Source: Candidatus Gastranaerophilales bacterium (GTDB taxonomy: Bacteria > Cyanobacteriota > Vampirovibrionia > Gastranaerophilales > Gastranaerophilaceae). From it: DNA of 64,000 bases. The translations under genes and the position numbers were made by a program. Below the pieces are notes generated by a model. That model had not been told where the DNA came from, did no database searches, and worked only from the letters and a program-made list of their open reading frames with translations. This document shows positions 62,872 to 64,000 of this stretch, in pieces. The stretch lies in the NCBI GenBank assembly GCA_910587815.1, contig CAJUNK010000014.1, positions 1 to 64,000 on the forward strand, in the 5' to 3' direction. Positions within the stretch are counted from its first letter, which is position 1; every line of letters starts with the position of its first letter.

Positions 62872-64000
62872 ATGTTTGGTAAAAAGTTAAAAGTTTTGCT
62901 TGCAAGTGCAGAGGTAGCACCATTTTCTAAAGTTGGAGGACTAGCCGATGTTGTGGGTGAACTTCCACCATATTTAGAAAAACAAGGGGCGGAAGTTGCA
63001 GTATTTACACCTTTGTACGGCTGTATTGATGAAGAAAAATGGAACATAAAAGAACTCCCAAATTCAGAGCTCACCCTTGATATGGGAAATTCCCGTCACG
63101 TTTTCAAATTAAAAGTTGCAAAACATCCAAAATCTAAAAATGTAAACATATTTTTTATTGATAACCCAAAATATTTTTCCTGCTTTAATGTGGTATATCC
63201 AATGTGGTGTGATGAAATGTATGAAATGCAAAGATACGTTTCATTTTCACTTGCTGTTTTAGAATATGCAAAGCTTTTAAATTTCAAGGCAGATATAATC
63301 CACGCTAATGACTGGCACACAGCAATGTTGCCTGTTTATTTGAAATCTAATTATAAATATGATGAATTTTATAAAAATACAAAATCAATATTTACAATCC
63401 ACAACCTTGCTTATCAAGGCGAATGCGACAAAGCAATTGTTGATTTTTCAAATATGCGCTGGGATAATGTGTATCATGATAATTGCATAGAACACTATGG
63501 CAGAGTAAACTGGCTGAAAGGTGCATTATATTGCGCTGATAAAATTACAACCGTATCTCCAAGATATGCAAGAGAAATTTTGGGCGGTGAATTTGGCGAA
63601 GGAATGGATTACACACTTCGGGGCCAAACATATAAACTTTGCGGCATCTTAAATGGCACCACTTATGATAAAAAAGATTTCAACAAAAAAGAAAAGATAA
63701 ATTTCAAACAAGAAGTTCAAAAAATGTTTGGGCTGCCTGTAAATCCTGATAGGCCTTTAATTTCAATGATTTCACGCCTAACATATCAAAAAGGTCTTGA
63801 TTTAATTGACTTTGCGAAGTTTGATTTAATGAGCCTTCCTGCGGATTTTGTATTTTTAGGCACAGGTGAAGGCGGATATCAAAATATGCTTATCTGGAGC
63901 AGCAATAACTCATCCAATATGCGTGCCTGGATTGATTTTAAACCAGAACTTTCAGATATTATCTATAAAGGTTCTGATATGTTTTTAATGCCCTCCCTTT
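62872..64000 (+). CDS. glgA: Glycogen synthase (partial, runs off the window)
   Basis: GT5 ADP-glucose starch/glycogen synthase; the first 376 residues are visible. The N-terminal glucose-binding SKVGGLADVVGELP, HANDWHTAMLP and FTIHNLAYQG are canonical, and VISMISRLTYQKGLDL is seen as ISMISRLTYQKGLDL. The usual GILNGIDYxxW is altered here to GILNGTTYDKKDF. AGAGGGGTAGAAT precedes the ATG. With malQ it supports glycogen storage. Confidence 0.9.
   Translation, partial: MFGKKLKVLLASAEVAPFSKVGGLADVVGELPPYLEKQGAEVAVFTPLYGCIDEEKWNIKELPNSELTLDMGNSRHVFKLKVAKHPKSKNVNIFFIDNPKYFSCFNVVYPMWCDEMYEMQRYVSFSLAVLEYAKLLNFKADIIHANDWHTAMLPVYLKSNYKYDEFYKNTKSIFTIHNLAYQGECDKAIVDFSNMRWDNVYHDNCIEHYGRVNWLKGALYCADKITTVSPRYAREILGGEFGEGMDYTLRGQTYKLCGILNGTTYDKKDFNKKEKINFKQEVQKMFGLPVNPDRPLISMISRLTYQKGLDLIDFAKFDLMSLPADFVFLGTGEGGYQNMLIWSSNNSSNMRAWIDFKPELSDIIYKGSDMFLMPSL

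Noticed and set aside
1..64000. CRISPR array
   Set aside because: No regularly spaced direct repeats were seen; the repeats found are palindromes or dispersed words.
1..64000. tRNA, rRNA or tmRNA genes
   Set aside because: No cloverleaf or rRNA signature was recognised by eye; a covariance search would be decisive.

Overview
The window is an AT-rich bacterial chromosome segment with dense, mostly housekeeping gene content. It suggests a member of the non-photosynthetic cyanobacterial lineage (Vampirovibrionia/Melainabacteria, probably Gastranaerophilales). The clues are glycogen genes (glgA, malQ), biotin genes (bioD, bioB), an electron-transfer flavoprotein:quinone oxidoreductase with its ferredoxin (fixC/fixX-like), an isolated FlhB-type export protein, type IV pilin-like genes, CHASE2-GGDEF and LCP envelope proteins, and small proteins with a shared M-x-I-N-S-I-S start. 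This placement is inference from gene content, not from a tree.

Layout. 1-0.3 kb: hairpin-rich repeat debris. 0.3-4.3 kb: bioD, a kinase-fold-like unknown, a class A penicillin-binding protein. 4.4-13.5 kb: one minus-strand ribosomal protein cluster from rpsJ to rplR (S10, L3, L4, L23, L2, S19, L22, S3, L16, L29, S17, L14, L24, L5, S14, S8, L6, L18). It ends at a strong terminator after L18 and is interrupted between S14 and S8 by a small gene in the opposite direction. 13.6-16.6 kb (+): formyltransferase, endonuclease IV-like protein, prepilin, secG. 16.6-18.7 kb: two paralogous secreted proteins, one with an HExxH metallopeptidase motif and one that has lost it, around a zinc-ribbon protein. 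18.8-21.1 kb: prfB (with its +1 recoding site) and hisS. 21.2-29.5 kb (+): apt, a GT10 glycosyltransferase, flhB-like, a sigma factor, malQ, a phosphoesterase, an MBL-fold hydrolase, a TPR protein.

29.5-30.6 kb is a gene-poor stretch with two GC-rich partial cassettes, tail to tail, that resemble the C-terminal part of a secreted or pilin-like protein. A third copy lies at 53.1-53.4 kb. Each is preceded by a hairpin at the same place. This is the most unusual signal in the window and could be a silent-cassette (antigenic variation type) reservoir or the decay of a repeated gene family.

31-37 kb: YqeG phosphatase, U32 protein, a Cys/His-rich small protein, a higBA toxin-antitoxin pair with a readable promoter and operator, uvrA. 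37-49 kb: a tagged small protein, aroE, topA, dprA, a TPR protein, a 0.3 kb nested palindrome (MITE-like), a repeat protein, fixX/fixC, alaS. 48.9-56.8 kb: rsmI, cysS, purA, small regulators, cassette 3, a tagged protein, a PdxA-family/DUF1537 pair suggestive of acid-sugar catabolism, ssb. 56.9-64 kb: a CHASE2-GGDEF diguanylate cyclase, an LCP-family protein, a TPR protein, bioB-ruvA, a 22-residue membrane peptide with a perfect Shine-Dalgarno, and the 5' part of glgA, which runs off the window.
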